This document shows, piece by piece, positions 48,580-59,525 of a stretch of 64,000 nucleotides of DNA. Source of the DNA: Cymodocea nodosa (lineage: Eukaryota > Streptophyta > Magnoliopsida > Alismatales > Cymodoceaceae); NCBI GenBank assembly GCA_036874045.1, contig CM072343.1, positions 9,382,001-9,446,000 of the forward strand. Direction: 5' to 3'. The notes under the pieces were generated by a model. It searched no databases. It was not told the DNA's origin and was given only the letters and a program-made list of their open reading frames with translations. The number at the start of each line of letters is the position of its first letter. Positions within the stretch are counted from its first letter, which is position 1. A program made the translations under genes and the position numbers.

Positions 48580-50401
48580 TGAAGGATCGTATGGCTACAT
48601 AAGAGGGGGGTGAATTGTGTATCTTTAATATTTTCTGAAATATAATTGAAACTTTAAAACTCAAAAACAAGTCGAGACATTGTTTTCATAAAATCATTTT
48701 TATTCAAGGTTTCAATTACAATATACAATTCAATTCTCCTCAGAAATTGTAGATGCAATTATATCTCGATACCATGTTTCATCTATACAATTTCATAACT
48801 ACAAACAGAGAAAACTAATTTACGGAATTTAAAACATTTCTCCCTGTTTGAGATCTTTCTTCTTCTTCTTCTTCTTCTTCTTCTTTCTTCTTCAGTAATT
48901 TTTCAGTGACGAATATCTTGTCTTTTTATGCTTCACCAAATTTGCTTTCTTCTGATACTTCAATTCTTCAATGACGAAAATCTTACCTTTTTATGCTTCA
49001 CTGAATTTTCTTCCATTTGAGAGATTTTGCCCTAAGAGGTGTTTTTGATCCCTGAAAAAGATTTTTCTTTTGGTGTGCAGAGATGGTTTGATCCTTGAAA
49101 AGATTTTTCTTTTTGTATGCAAGGATGGTTTGATCCTTGAAAAGATTTTTCTTTTTGTGTGCAAGGATGGTTTGATCCTTGAAAAGATTTTTCTTTTTGT
49201 GTGCAAGGATGGTTTGATCAACGAGAATTCTATGCCTTTTATATTGTATCTTCATTTCATGCATATCCTTCACGTTTAACCACTACCAGTTTTCCACTTC
49301 TCCACGTCTTTTCTTTGTCCTTCATCGAAACACACACGTTCTAACCAACGTTTATATTTCAAATTTTCTTTAATCATCAGTCTTGGATCTCTGAACAATT
49401 TCTTGCAAAATAAACTTTCTCGTCCAAAAATTTTTCATCAGTGTAATAAGAAATCGTTACTTTAATGTTAACTAAACGAGTAACACAAGTATATATATAT
49501 AACTTAACGTTTCTAACTTAATGAGTTCCTCATGTGCCATTTCACGTGACAAGTACTGTAGCTAACTCAACGAACTAAGTCCATGGTGTTATGCTAACTC
49601 AACGAACCAGCTTAACCTTTCTTTCGGAAGGTTAAACGATAACTCACCGAAAACAATTTAAGTTTCGGATAGTTACGAATGTAAGTCACCGAAAAACTCT
49701 TTATATTATAAAACTAGTGAGACACGTGTCAAGACCTGAAAACATGACTTAAGTTACCTTTCGAATAGTTACGACTGTAAGTCTCTGAAAAGCTTTAACT
49801 CAACGATTCAGTAATAAACAAATGTTTTTATAATAAGAATTTTACCACGTGCAAAAATAACAACTGAAGTTTATAACGCTAACCTAACGTGTTGCCTTAG
49901 TGTTCAATATAGCAACTCAACGCATTTAGTTATGTTAACTTAACGAGTTAAACATGTGCACCTCACGTGATACAATACAACATTCGTAACTTATAATTTC
50001 ACCACGTGTATAACACTAACTTAACGAGTTATTTTATCCTTTAAGCCTATTTTATCCTTTAAGCCTCTAACTTAACGAGTTCTCACGTGACCTCTATACA
50101 AACAAAACTCTAACTTAACGAGTTGTCTAAACGTGCACTATTCATGATACAGAAGATATAACTTTAAAACATATCATGCTTTTCAATAAAAACACATGTT
50201 AACTTAACATTTAGTTAAATGAGAAATTAATGCAACGAAACGACTAGTTATTAAATTCAGATCCAATACAGACAAGTATTTATATCAGTAAGCTTTTTCT
50301 ATATTAATTGATGATTTTAATTTCTCTTCACAAGCAATAGTAATTGAGCAAATATGATTATTTTCATTCAGCACACATCATCAAAACAAAAATACTCAAC
50401 A
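48580..50401 (-). repeat. Element B3 5' LTR (1822 bp)
   Basis: Pairs with 38472-40271. The internal end has TGAAGG for TGTAGG, a single change in the terminal motif. It has four units of the 42-bp repeat (about 49050-49220), a TTC microsatellite (48858-48897), a TATA box (49236-49243) and a U3 with the 13-mer/CACGTG array (49480-50130). Confidence 0.93.
49050..49220 (-). repeat. 42-bp tandem repeat in the B3 5' LTR (4 units)
   Basis: Same unit as at 38940-39065 with one more copy. B2 (50826-50910), B4 (63325-63420) and B1 (28930-28990) have fewer, more diverged units. Confidence 0.85.
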
Positions 50402-51352
50402 TTACTGGTTCGTTGAGTTATCGTAACACAACGGAGATGGTTCGTTGAGTTAGCGTAACACCACAGAGATAGTTTGTTGAGTTAGCTACAGTACTTGTCA
50501 CGTGAAATGGCACATGAGGAACTCATTAAGTTAAAAACGTTAAGTTAATATCTACTTGTGTTACTCGTTTAGTTAACATTAAAGTAACGACTTCTTATTA
50601 CACTAATGAAAATTTTTGGACAAGAAAGTTTATTTTGCAGGAAATTTTTCAAAGATCCAAGACTGATGATTAAAGAAAATTCAAAATGTAAACGTGGGTC
50701 AAAATGTGTGTGTTTTGATGAAGGAAAAAGAAAAGACATGGAGAAGTGGAAAACTAGTAGTGATTAAACGTGGAGGATATGCATGAAATGAAGATACTGT
50801 ATAAAAGGCATAGAGTTCTCGTTGATCATACCATCCTTGCACACAAAATGAAAAATCTTTTCAAGGATCAAACTATCCCTACACACCAAAAGAAAAATCT
50901 TTTCAGGGATCAAAAACACCTCTTCGGGGAAAAACTCTCAGGTGGAAGAAAATTCAATGAAGCATAAAAAGGTAAGATTTTCATCATTGAAGAATTGAAG
51001 TATCAGAAGAAAGCAAATTCGGTGAAGCATAAAAGGACAACATATTCATCACTGAAGAATTACTAAAGAAGAAGAAGAAAGATCTCAAACAGGGAGAAAT
51101 GTTTTAAATTCCGCAAATTAGTTTTCTCTATTTGTAGTTATGAAATTGTATAGATGAAACATGGTATCGATATATAATTGCATCTACAATTTCTGAGGAG
51201 AATTGAATTGTATTATGTAATTGAAACCTTGAATAAAAATGATTTTATGAAATAGTGTCTTGACTTGTTTTTGAGTTTTAAAGTTTCGATTATATTCGAA
51301 AATATTGAAAAACACAATTCACCCCCCTCTTGTGTAGCCATACGATCCTACA
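50402..51352 (+). repeat. Element B2 3' LTR, right part
   Basis: Resumes at TTACTGGTTCGTTGAG after B3 and ends CATACGATCCTACA. It holds a CACGTG box (50509), TATA box (50800-50807) and two 42-bp-type units. Confidence 0.9.
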
Positions 51353-51977
51353 TGGTCCGTGGAGTTAGTGTAACTCAACGAACTTACTTCGTTGACTTAA
51401 CTATAAAACAAGTGCAAACACTAACACAATACGTTACCTTAGTGTATATTCAAGTAACTCAACGCATATAGTTATGCTAACTTAACGAGTTCAACATGTG
51501 TAGCTCACGTGACATAATAAAACATTTAATTTCAACACGTGCATAAATCTAACTTAACGAGTTTAGATATATTGGATACTTACAAACCTAACTATCCGAT
51601 GCTTAGACACATTTCAGATAGTTAACAGATAACTTACCGAACATTCATTTAAGTCATGCATTAAGGTTTCAACATGTTTACTCCAAGAAATAATAAAATA
51701 TTCTTTAAGCGTTTAAAACATAACTGTCTGGTACATGAAATATAACTCTCCAAAATAACAGACAATTCAGATACTTAAGAATTTCAAAGCCGGTAATTCA
51801 CCAACAGTTCAGAAATGTACTTAATTAATTAATTCCCTGAAATTATGTAGATTCTTTCATTAAAGCATATAATAGTGCAATTATAACATAATGGCTTAAT
51901 TCTTATATGATAAGCTAAATATTATGCAATTAACCATCATCTAACCGTTAATATTATGCACTTTTTCATTCTAAACA
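51353..51977 (-). repeat. D-type LTR (U3 part) or U3-like segment
   Basis: On the minus strand it starts TGTTTAGAATGAAAAAGTGC directly after a polypurine tract. It aligns with the start of the D3 LTR at 56145 and with the element C spacer (15340-15790). It is cut at 51353 by the end of B2. Confidence 0.7.
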
Positions 51978-51987
51978 CTTCCCCCAT

Positions 51988-53300
51988 ACTTAAATTTTAC
52001 TAGTCCCTTAGCAAACTACTAAGATCTAACTAGTTGGTCATTCTAAAGTGCTAGAACTAATTATTCATTTTTTTCTTCAGAATGCATAGATTAGATTAAT
52101 ATAAAGATATTCTGTATTTTTCAGTAATCTATTTTAACATTGTTTTCTCCTCTTCAACCTACAAATATATTTAAACATATGTAAATTACATACAAAATAT
52201 ATTAACATCACATAAGTGGTAATTATATTATCATTTTTTCTTTTTTCAAACATTTGGTATCTTGAATTTTCCAATATGATTTTCAGAATAAATTTCAACT
52301 ACATATGAATCAAAACACAATCCAACTTAATATGATTAAAACAAGAAGAATAATGAATTGTATCTCAAATAAACAACTTCAAAAGTCTAATCTAGATTCA
52401 TACTTTAGTAATCATAAATAATAGAAAATATACTGGTTTCAAAAGATTTCTGTATTTCACAAAACACTTATATCTTTTCAGAACAGTATATGCATATTTG
52501 TACTTTAAAAGTTAATTTGAAAAGCTTGAATCATATAAGAGCTTTCTAATGTACCCATGTATCGAGCTTTCAGTCAACAATCCTAGATCTGATCAGGATC
52601 TTAGGTTGCTAGATTTAAAGAGTCCTTTTTCAAGTCAACAATCCTTACATACCTATCTGCTCAAGTACAAAAGGCTTGTGATCAAACAAATCAATAAACT
52701 CTTAAAGTTTTTCTCTTTTTTTCTTTTCAACACAATATATATACGTATTTCATTAATATAGATGCAATAAAACACAAATCTCATATAATCCTACTTCTAT
52801 AATTTACTGAAACATGAATCTATATCAATAAGTTCATACTTTTTCTATAGTTTAATAAGATTTACACATAAATCATTCTACAAGTTTAATCAATCAAATT
52901 AAATGTATCCTTGATCATATGTATTTCATTTAATTCAAAAATCAACATTTAAACTCTTTCTGGATTTCAAGTAATTTACTAAGTTTAAGTTAAGCATTCT
53001 GATTTCATTTTTTAAAATTGTGAAACTGTTAAACTCATAAAATTCAATAAAAATATAATATACTATATCTAGATTTGTATTAATAGTAAAATTTTGTAGC
53101 ATCTTATATAAGATTCTAAATATAACATTCAAGCAGTTACAGTTCTTAAAAATTTTACAGTCTCAATTATCAGATAGTTATAGGGAATTTCAATTAGTTA
53201 CAGTAAATTCATAAAAAAAAATTTCAGTTTCAATTTTCATAGAAATTTGCACCACAATCCTAGTTCCTCTAATTAACAAAATTACTTGGATTTAATCTAA
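51988..53300 (-). repeat. B/C-type pol-ORF3 spacer sequence, diverged
   Basis: Clear match to the B spacers between about 52500 and 53120 (for example GCTTTCTAATGTACCC, CAACAATCCTTACATACCTA); weaker outside. No gene was seen. Confidence 0.65.
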
Positions 53301-53823
53301 TTACCTTCCCCCCATACCTACATTTTGCATTATCTTTAATGTAAAAGATTTTATAGTAAACACATTAAATGTTAGCAGGCATGAATATTGTTTCGTTGAC
53401 TTAGCACCTAACTCAACGAACTTAATTCGTTGAGTTGATGAATAACTCCACGAACTAAGTTTGAATGTAAATTCAGAATAAGTAATCAATTACATACCTT
53501 ATTCTTTTGTATCTCCTTCAATATCTTTGGACTTTTGATTCTGAAAAACTTTTCATTCACACATAAAAGGAGAATATATAACAAAATAACATTTAACAAC
53601 AAAACATAAATTGTTAAATCAGTGTCTTGTGTGGAACTCAAACTCCTATGCCTTTAGTGGCTCACAAGCAAGCCAGTTGGTTTCCTAGAACAGATACCAA
53701 CAAACTGGATTGATATTTTGATTATTATTTTTTTTATAAAATAAAACAAAAACTAAAAAATTTTCTTTCTTTTCTAAAAATAAATGCAAAGTACACACAA
53801 CATTAAAAGTACAAAATCACAAT

Positions 53824-54964
53824 TTAAGAACATGATTGAAAAGTAGTGACAAATGGAATAAACATGTGAGTCCAAGCAAACTTTTTAGGCATAATTCTTC
53901 TTGCTATTAATTCTATTTTAATGTAGTCTGCTTTCTTTTTTAACTTGTAAACTTGCAGTATGTTATCGATACTAAATATAACTATATTACCATTAATGAA
54001 TTGAAATGTAGAAAGGGATCCTTTTCTATTCCAAGATAATGTAGTTGTTTCTATTTCAACATATATTTCAATATATTCTTCTTCCCACTTCCATTCATTT
54101 AGGTCTTTCATAATCCATATTTGAAATTTCATTAATTCAACCCACCATCTTATCAGACATAAAGTAGGATCATCATATTCATTATACCACATTCCTAATT
54201 GAATTTTATCATATTCTATAGATGATGGTTTAGCTATATCACTAGGTATAGGCAATATTTCTATAAAGTTATCATCAGAACTCTCTATGCTTACTATGTA
54301 TAAATCAGATCTAACTGCAACTAACATATCCATGACTAAATATATATATCCATCAAGTATAACATGTATGTTGTTAATTAATGCTTTTTGTCCTAGATAT
54401 ATTATAGTATTTTTTAGTCCAAGATCTATTTAGAAAATTATACACACTTAAGCATAAATCCTCATCCCAATTTCCCATTGGTCTCTAGTAATATAATTTT
54501 TCAGGAATTGTCAAATTTTTATCAGAAAATGTTAAAGCTGACCTACAATTTTCAATTGATACTTTAAATCTATCAGGCCTTCCTATATTCCATTCTTCTC
54601 TAGTGATAGGATTTCTAATCAAAATATTGGGTAATAGAATTGCATACCTTGGTTTGGTTCTGTAAATAATCAATCATTCATCTATCCCCATAATATGATC
54701 TATTCCTTCTAATGTATTGGGTGGAATTCCAATATTTTCTTCAATATTCAGATATTCATAGCTGATTGAACTACAATTAAATGACTTCCACAAAAATCCA
54801 TCTCTAATATTAGTCATTTTTGTAGCTTGTAGTCCCCGAAAATATTTTTCTCTAATACATTCTTTAATTTCTTTTGACACACAACACAATCTACACAGAT
54901 CTTTAGCTGATAAGTTACTCAGTACTTCCCTTAGTGCATCTAGTGGTAATTTCATCAATTCCAT
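53824..54964 (-). pseudogene. F-box protein with F-box-associated domain (D2 copy), broken
   Basis: The better F-box copy. The start at 54964 gives MELMKLPLDALREVLSNLSA; the F-box covers residues 6-45 (LCRLCCVSKEIKECI). Then come GFLWKSFN, a block NPITREEWNIGRPDRF typical of F-box-associated domains, YIVSIESSDDNF.EILPIP, LGMWYNEYDDPTLCLIRWW, FQIWIMKDLNEWKWEEEY and a C-terminus NIVIFSIDNILQVYKL ending at 53824. Stops TGA (54676-54674) and TAG (54487-54485) match those of D1 exactly; a frameshift lies near 54400. It lies on the opposite strand to D1. Expected role if intact: substrate adaptor of an SCF ubiquitin ligase. Confidence 0.83.
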
Positions 54965-55181
54965 CTGTTGTGATTCTATATAACATAAACAAAATTTAGT
55001 AGAGATAAAATTAACATAGCTACTTACATACCCTCATGGAGTTAGGTCATAACTCAACGGACTAAGTTCGTTGAGTTAAGTAATAACTCTATGATACTAC
55101 TTACTATAATTAAACTTACATTTTTTCTTTTTATATTTTTCTACTTACTATATTATACATAGTTACTTCAGTTATACTGCT

Positions 55182-55451
55182 TCATTCAGCTTCCCTCCCA
55201 TAGGAGGTATCAATTTCATTAACAGTTCTGTTAATAGGGTTAGGTACTACTTGCATTGGCAATCCTCCAATAAGTCTAACTTCTATTGATTCCTTCTATC
55301 TAGGGGATATATTTCTATTCATATTTTGATTTTAAATGGCAGCATTTCCAAATACATGATCTAAACGATTGTTTAATTGTTAAATTATATTTTCTAACTT
55401 TTCTATTCTAGATCCTTGTTCAATTAATGCTTCATAACTTATATTTTTATC
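55182..55451 (-). pseudogene. gag: Athila-type gag tail of D2
   Basis: On the minus strand it matches D1 gag from about 30760 to the stop (55184-55182), including TVNEIDTS and a linker with HVFGNAAI-like sequence. The remainder is cut off by E2 at 55452. Confidence 0.75.
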
Positions 55452-55750
55452 TGTTATTATGTGTCTTGAATTAGTTTGTTACATGTAGGGGTATTTTTGT
55501 CCTTAGCTACTTGGGGTGCACAAATGTTATAAATAGGCCCCCAACGTGTGCTTTAGAATGATGATGAATATTGTATCCCATTTGTGATCACCTAGAGAAG
55601 AATCAATTAGCTGAGCTCCATCCGTGGACGTACCCAATTGGGGAACCACGTTAAAAGTTTGTTGTTTCACACGTCTTCCTCCCTTTGTCTTCTTCTTTCT
55701 TTTCCACGTGTCCAAGCTTCTCTCTTTTTGCACTCACTCATCGTATAACA
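55452..55750 (+). repeat. E2 5' LTR (299 bp)
   Basis: Contains a TATA-like TTATAAATAGG about 80 bp in, followed by CCCCCAACGTGTGC, both shared with E1. Confidence 0.85.
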
Positions 55751-55752
55751 AG

Positions 55753-55764
55753 TGGTATCAGAGC
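55753..55764 (+). other. Primer-binding site of E2, initiator-Met type
   Basis: TGGTATCAGAGC two bases after the LTR. Confidence 0.88.
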
Positions 55765-56144
55765 AAAGCTTGAGGAGTTGGCCGTGGACTAGCCTTGGAA
55801 AGAAGAAAGAAAGATCTTGGCCAACACACGTAGCCGGTGCCCAAGACCAATGACGCCATTGCACGACGCCAACGCCCGACGCTCGCACCATCGCACGATG
55901 CCAATGTCCGTGCGCGATCATCTGCGTCCTCGCTCGTGCTAGTGCCCGTGCGCGATCGCTCGTGTCCTCACCTGATGCCAGCACCTACATGCAATCGCTT
56001 ACATCTTTCACCCACACCAGCATCCATGCACGATCACCCACGTCCTCGCTCGATGCCAGCGCTCACGGTTTGCTGACACGACCTTCACTTGCGACTTACG
56101 CTCGTGATCACCATTCACAACCTACACCTGCGGTCATTGCTTGC
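55765..56144 (+). other. GC-rich, CpG-rich repetitive internal segment of E2
   Basis: Markedly GC-rich in an AT-rich window, with degenerate repeats of GATGCCA, CGCACGATG, CGTCCTCGCTCG and GCCAGC. Two overlapping frames are open only because the sequence is repetitive and GC-rich. No protein family was recognised. Confidence 0.6.
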
Positions 56145-58062
56145 TGTTTAGAATGAAAAAATGCATAATATTAACTGTTAAATGATGGTTAATTACATAA
56201 TTTTTAGCTTATCATATGCAAATTAAGCCATTATGTTATAATTGCACTGTTATATGCTTTAATGAAAGAATTTGCATAATTCTAGGAAATTAGTGTTAAT
56301 TTAGTGCATTTCTGAACTGTTGGTAAATTGCAGGCTATGAAATTCTTAAGTATCCAAATTTTCTGTCATTTCAGAGAGTTATGTTTAATGTACCGGACAG
56401 TTATGTTTTAAATGCTTAAAGAATACTTTATTATTTCCTGGATTGCACGTGTTGAATTTAAATGCTTTAGTATATCACGTGAGATGCACATGTTTAACTC
56501 GTTAAGTTAGCATAACTCTACACATTGAGTTACGTGAATACACACTAAGGTAATGCATTATGCTAGCGGCTTATTTCTTTATTGCACGTGTTTTATAGTT
56601 AAATCAACGAAGTAAGTCTGTTGAGTTATCCGTAACTCCATAGACCATTTATTTTCTAATATGCCACTATAGCGGTTACAGAAACAAGACATTCGAAGGA
56701 AGACCACGATTGCACGTATCATGCAGGATATCGTTTGTGGAAGGAAGAAGAAATCACCATCGTTGATATGAATGAAGGAAATCCAACCAATTATCTAAGG
56801 ACAAGCAGTTACCATTAAAGAAATATAAAAGAAAAGGAGAAAGACAAAGAGAGGGTGGCCAGTGTGTGTCTAGAGGAGGACAAACTGAGCTATCTATAGG
56901 TAGCATCGGAAGTTCCCTGAAGTTCCACACCAACCACCACCACCACCATAATCACCAACCATCAGAGGTCTATGAGGATACTTTCTTGATGTTGAGTCGA
57001 TTCCGAGCCAAACACAGTGCTTGACAACCACTGTGAGGAGTGATCGCGTCACAGGAAGGGAAGCCATTTTCACCAAGCACCAACTCATATCTCAGGAGAT
57101 TGTAAAGCTTCTAGCCTTGGTTTCGGGTTGATGCCAGTATGCTGAAGAGGAGATCATTTTGCAATTCTGGACTCGCGATTCTATAGGGAGAGGAGGCAGA
57201 ATTGTAAGTGATTAAGTTTTCAGTGGTGTAATCACGTAGCATGTAGTGACGGAAGTATTTACTATCGATAGAGAATTTTTACATTTCACCTTTCGCCCAT
57301 TTTCATGAACATCTTAAAACAAAAATACCAAAAACAATAACTTATCTGTGTTTGTATTTCGTATTTAAGTGTTGTATTATTTGTTTTGTATCATGATTAA
57401 AGTTATCATTGTCAGTATTGTGAATGTCTTATGTTTGTTTGATTCCAAAAATAGATAATAGTTTTACAGTTTATTGAAATTGAATTTGGTCAAAGTACTT
57501 AAAGATTTTAATGGTTACTGTTTGAAATATCTAGATGTTAGTATGGCTTAATGATAAATTTAATGTTCACTAACATTAAAGAGCTTAATTAATGTTATTT
57601 ACAATCTGTGGAGCCACCCAATTCTTTTGTAAATAGCAATATTAAATTGGAACAATAGGCTCGTGGAGTTAACTTAAATCCATGACATTAGTCCGTTGAG
57701 ATAGCCATAACTCCACGAACTTAGTCCGTTGTGTTAACTATAACTCAACGGAGTGATTACTGAACACATTAAGTATAATAAAAAATGAAACAGTACACAA
57801 TTCTCAATGAATTCTCTGTGGGATCGACCTGTACTTGCACACAAATACAATATACACTGTGCACTTGCAGTTAAAATACAAATTGGAATTAATATCTAAT
57901 TTGTGTGAATGGTTGTTTGTTTACTTCTAAAAAGAAATTATTGATATAAGCACAATGATAAATTAACCTAGTAGAAACAGAAGTTAACAAATGTAAGTTT
58001 TCTAGCGATGCTACTTGTGAACTAAAAAAGTTCTCTAGTGCTGCCTAAAGCTGAACCCAACA
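56145..58062 (+). repeat. D3 LTR (about 1.9 kb), Athila-like
   Basis: TGTTTAGAATG...GAACCCAACA. The U3 includes CACGTGAGATGCACATG, ACTCGTTAAGTTAGC and AACTCAACAGACTT-like motifs; a TATA-like ATATAAAAG lies near 56823. Long R/U5 with no gene. The 3' edge is set by the primer site and so is approximate. Confidence 0.65.
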
Positions 58063-58070
58063 AGTTTTTC

Positions 58071-58087
58071 TAGCGCCGTTGCTAGGG
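58071..58087 (+). other. Primer-binding site of D3, Asp type, degenerate
   Basis: TAGCGCCGTTGCTAGGG, two changes from TGGCGCCGTTGCCGGGG used by plant Athila and Tat elements. Confidence 0.72.
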
Positions 58088-58167
58088 AATTGAGAAGTTA
58101 AGTAATTGTAAGAGCTATTTTGTTTTGATAGCAAGAGTGTTGTGTGTTTTCTTCTATAATTGAGAAT

Positions 58168-58518
58168 ATGGCATATACTTATGCTCAAAGATTTCTGAAA
58201 CCTGTAGTTAGCATATGTGGATTCTGCAATTCTGAAGGTCATGACATTTCTGATTGTTTGAAATTGAGATGCTTGCAAATGGTTAGATCACATGAACAGC
58301 AAATGAATTATCTTCAATATAATAGAGCCGAGTATGAGAATCCTATGGTTTACCCAACTGATGGTCAGTATAGAATGTGTAACATGTCGAGAGACACGGA
58401 AGTTTGGGATATGTATGACAAACTAGAGCGTAGTATAGAGCAAAACATGGACAAACTGGAATACTTTATTGATCAGTTTGATCACGAGCCTTTTGTACTT
58501 GTGCAGATAGGTATGTAA
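58168..58518 (+). CDS. Small CCHC zinc-knuckle ORF running into B4 spacer
   Basis: 116 codons from ATG 58168, about 80 bp after the primer site. Residues C17, C20, H25 and C30 (CGFCNSEGHDISDC) form a CX2CX4HX4C knuckle as in retroelement Gag. The rest is charged and helical (MRS/HEQQMNY.., DMYDKLERSIEQNMDKLEY). From about 58465 the codons come from B-type spacer, so the last 15-18 residues are chimeric. Probably the front of a broken non-autonomous element's gag; an unbroken original was not found. Confidence 0.5.
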   Translation: MAYTYAQRFLKPVVSICGFCNSEGHDISDCLKLRCLQMVRSHEQQMNYLQYNRAEYENPMVYPTDGQYRMCNMSRDTEVWDMYDKLERSIEQNMDKLEYFIDQFDHEPFVLVQIGM

Positions 58519-59525
58519 GGATTGTTGTCCTAAAAAATGATTCTTTAAATCTGGCAACCTAAGGTCCTGATCAGATCTGAGATTGTTGACTGAAAGCTCA
58601 TTACACGGGTACATTAGAAAGCTCTTGTATGATTCAAGCTTTTCAAACTAACTTTTAAAGAAAATTATCAATATTTACTATTTTGAAAAGAAAAAGTTGT
58701 TTCATTAATTATAGATATCTTTGAATCGCATATAGTTTATACCAATATGACTACTGATTTATTGAATCAACATTAGTACTTTTGAAAACGTTTATTTGAG
58801 ATACATTCTTTTATTCTCCTTGAATTAATCGAATTGAGTTCAAAGTTGTGTTTTGATTCATATACAGTAGGAATTGATTCTGGAAATCATTTTTGATGAT
58901 GTCAGGATAACGAAAGTCTCTGAAAATAAAATGTAAAAGTATAGTTATACTTAACATCTATTGTCACTACAAATATATTTTGTATTTTGATTGAATATAT
59001 TTGAAGTATATTTGTAGGGGGAGCATTAACAATGTCAAAAACAGATTAATATAATTTAAAATACAAATCTTAGTTAATCTGAATTAATGTCCTCTTAAAA
59101 TCTTGATGAAATAATTTAAAAAGACAAATAAACTATTCTAGATTCAAAAGACAAAATGTTCAAATAGTTTACAATGTTCTCAAGATAATGTTAAGTTTAG
59201 CATGTGTGTTATTTTCGGAACGTTTTAGTTGGAAGCATCCGAAACTTGTTTAAGTGTACTAACTAGACGTTATATTAGATAAGGTAATGTGTAAAACTGC
59301 CTCTAGACAGCGTTTTACTTGTTAGGTTTAACTCAACGAGTTATACTTGAATATTTCAGGTACCTTGATTGAATAAACTTTATTTAATTTCTAAACCCGA
59401 CTTATCTTTACGTTGAGTTATACGCCTAAGAACCCAATTTAAACACTTATAACACGAGGACTTAGGTTATTTGTAAACTTTGTCAAGAAAATCTTTCCCG
59501 CTTGTTGTTGTTACAACCTACGACG
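58466..59525 (+). repeat. Element B4 pol-ORF3 spacer (partial)
   Basis: Matches B1-B3 spacers. It has the purine tract GTAGGGGGAGCA (59016-59027) and the ORF3 upstream region with AACTCAACGAGTTATAC and AATTTAAACACTTAT (59436-59450). Confidence 0.8.

Larger units (their letters stand above)
38472..50401 (-). mobile_element. Element B3: full-length 11.93-kb Sirevirus-like element lacking integrase
   Basis: Two LTRs (48580-50401 and 38472-40271), an intact Met primer site, gag, a pol with protease start fused to RT, spacer, ORF3 and polypurine tracts. The target duplication TTACT is perfect (38467-38471 and 50402-50406), and the B4 LTR shows the unoccupied TTTATTACTGGTTCG. By eye about 8 differences lie in the first 255 aligned LTR bases (about 3 percent), the lowest in the window. 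It inserted into the LTR of a same-family element. Integrase is missing, so movement must have relied on relatives if the deletion is older than the insertion. Confidence 0.93.
32598..51352 (+). mobile_element. Element B2: 5'-truncated B element, split by B3
   Basis: RNase H end of pol, spacer, N-terminally deleted ORF3, polypurine tracts and a 3' LTR (37041-37668 plus 50402-51352). B3 (38472-50401) and an extra 803-bp unit separate the two LTR halves. The 5' side joins D1 near 32597 with only a few shared bases. The right end CGATCCTACA (51352) abuts D-type LTR-like sequence. Confidence 0.85.
51353..55451 (-). mobile_element. Element D2: second gag-tail plus F-box copy, minus strand, partial
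   Basis: On the minus strand: gag tail (55451-55182), 217-bp gap, F-box pseudogene (54964-53824), AT-rich flank with a purine tract GTATGGGGGGAAGG (53305-53318), B/C-type spacer sequence (53300-51988), a purine tract ATGGGGGAAG (51978-51987) and LTR-like sequence (51977-51353). E2 cuts the gag at 55452, and B2 ends at 51352. It is uncertain whether 53300-51353 is part of D2 or of another, C-like element. Confidence 0.65.
55452..56144 (+). mobile_element. E2: small LTR element, LTR plus GC-rich internal stub
   Basis: A 299-bp LTR (55452-55750, TGTTATTATGTG...CGTATAACA), a perfect Met primer site TGGTATCAGAGC (55753-55764) and about 380 bp of internal sequence cut by the D3 LTR at 56145. The LTR matches E1. 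The short LTR and non-coding internal part suggest a TRIM-like or truncated copia element; no 3' LTR was found. Confidence 0.78.
56145..58465 (+). mobile_element. Element D3: Athila-like 5' LTR, Asp-type primer site and small zinc-knuckle ORF
   Basis: LTR 56145-58062, primer site 58071-58087, leader and an ORF from 58168. Near the LTR end is GTGGGATCGACCTGTACTTG, typical of Athila-type LTR ends as I recall them. The LTR start matches the D2 LTR-like segment. It is cut near 58465, where B4 spacer begins; no 3' LTR. Confidence 0.68.

Noticed and set aside
55837-56156. Overlapping Arg/Ser/Pro-rich open frames on both strands as genes
   Set aside because: They arise from GC-rich repetitive sequence inside E2, lack any recognisable domain and overlap in several frames.
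56881-57120. A host gene in the relatively complex sequence of the D3 LTR (Gly/Tyr-rich minus-strand frame, CCACCA repeats)
   Set aside because: It lies inside the R/U5 part of an Athila-like LTR; the frame is short and without homology I can recognise.
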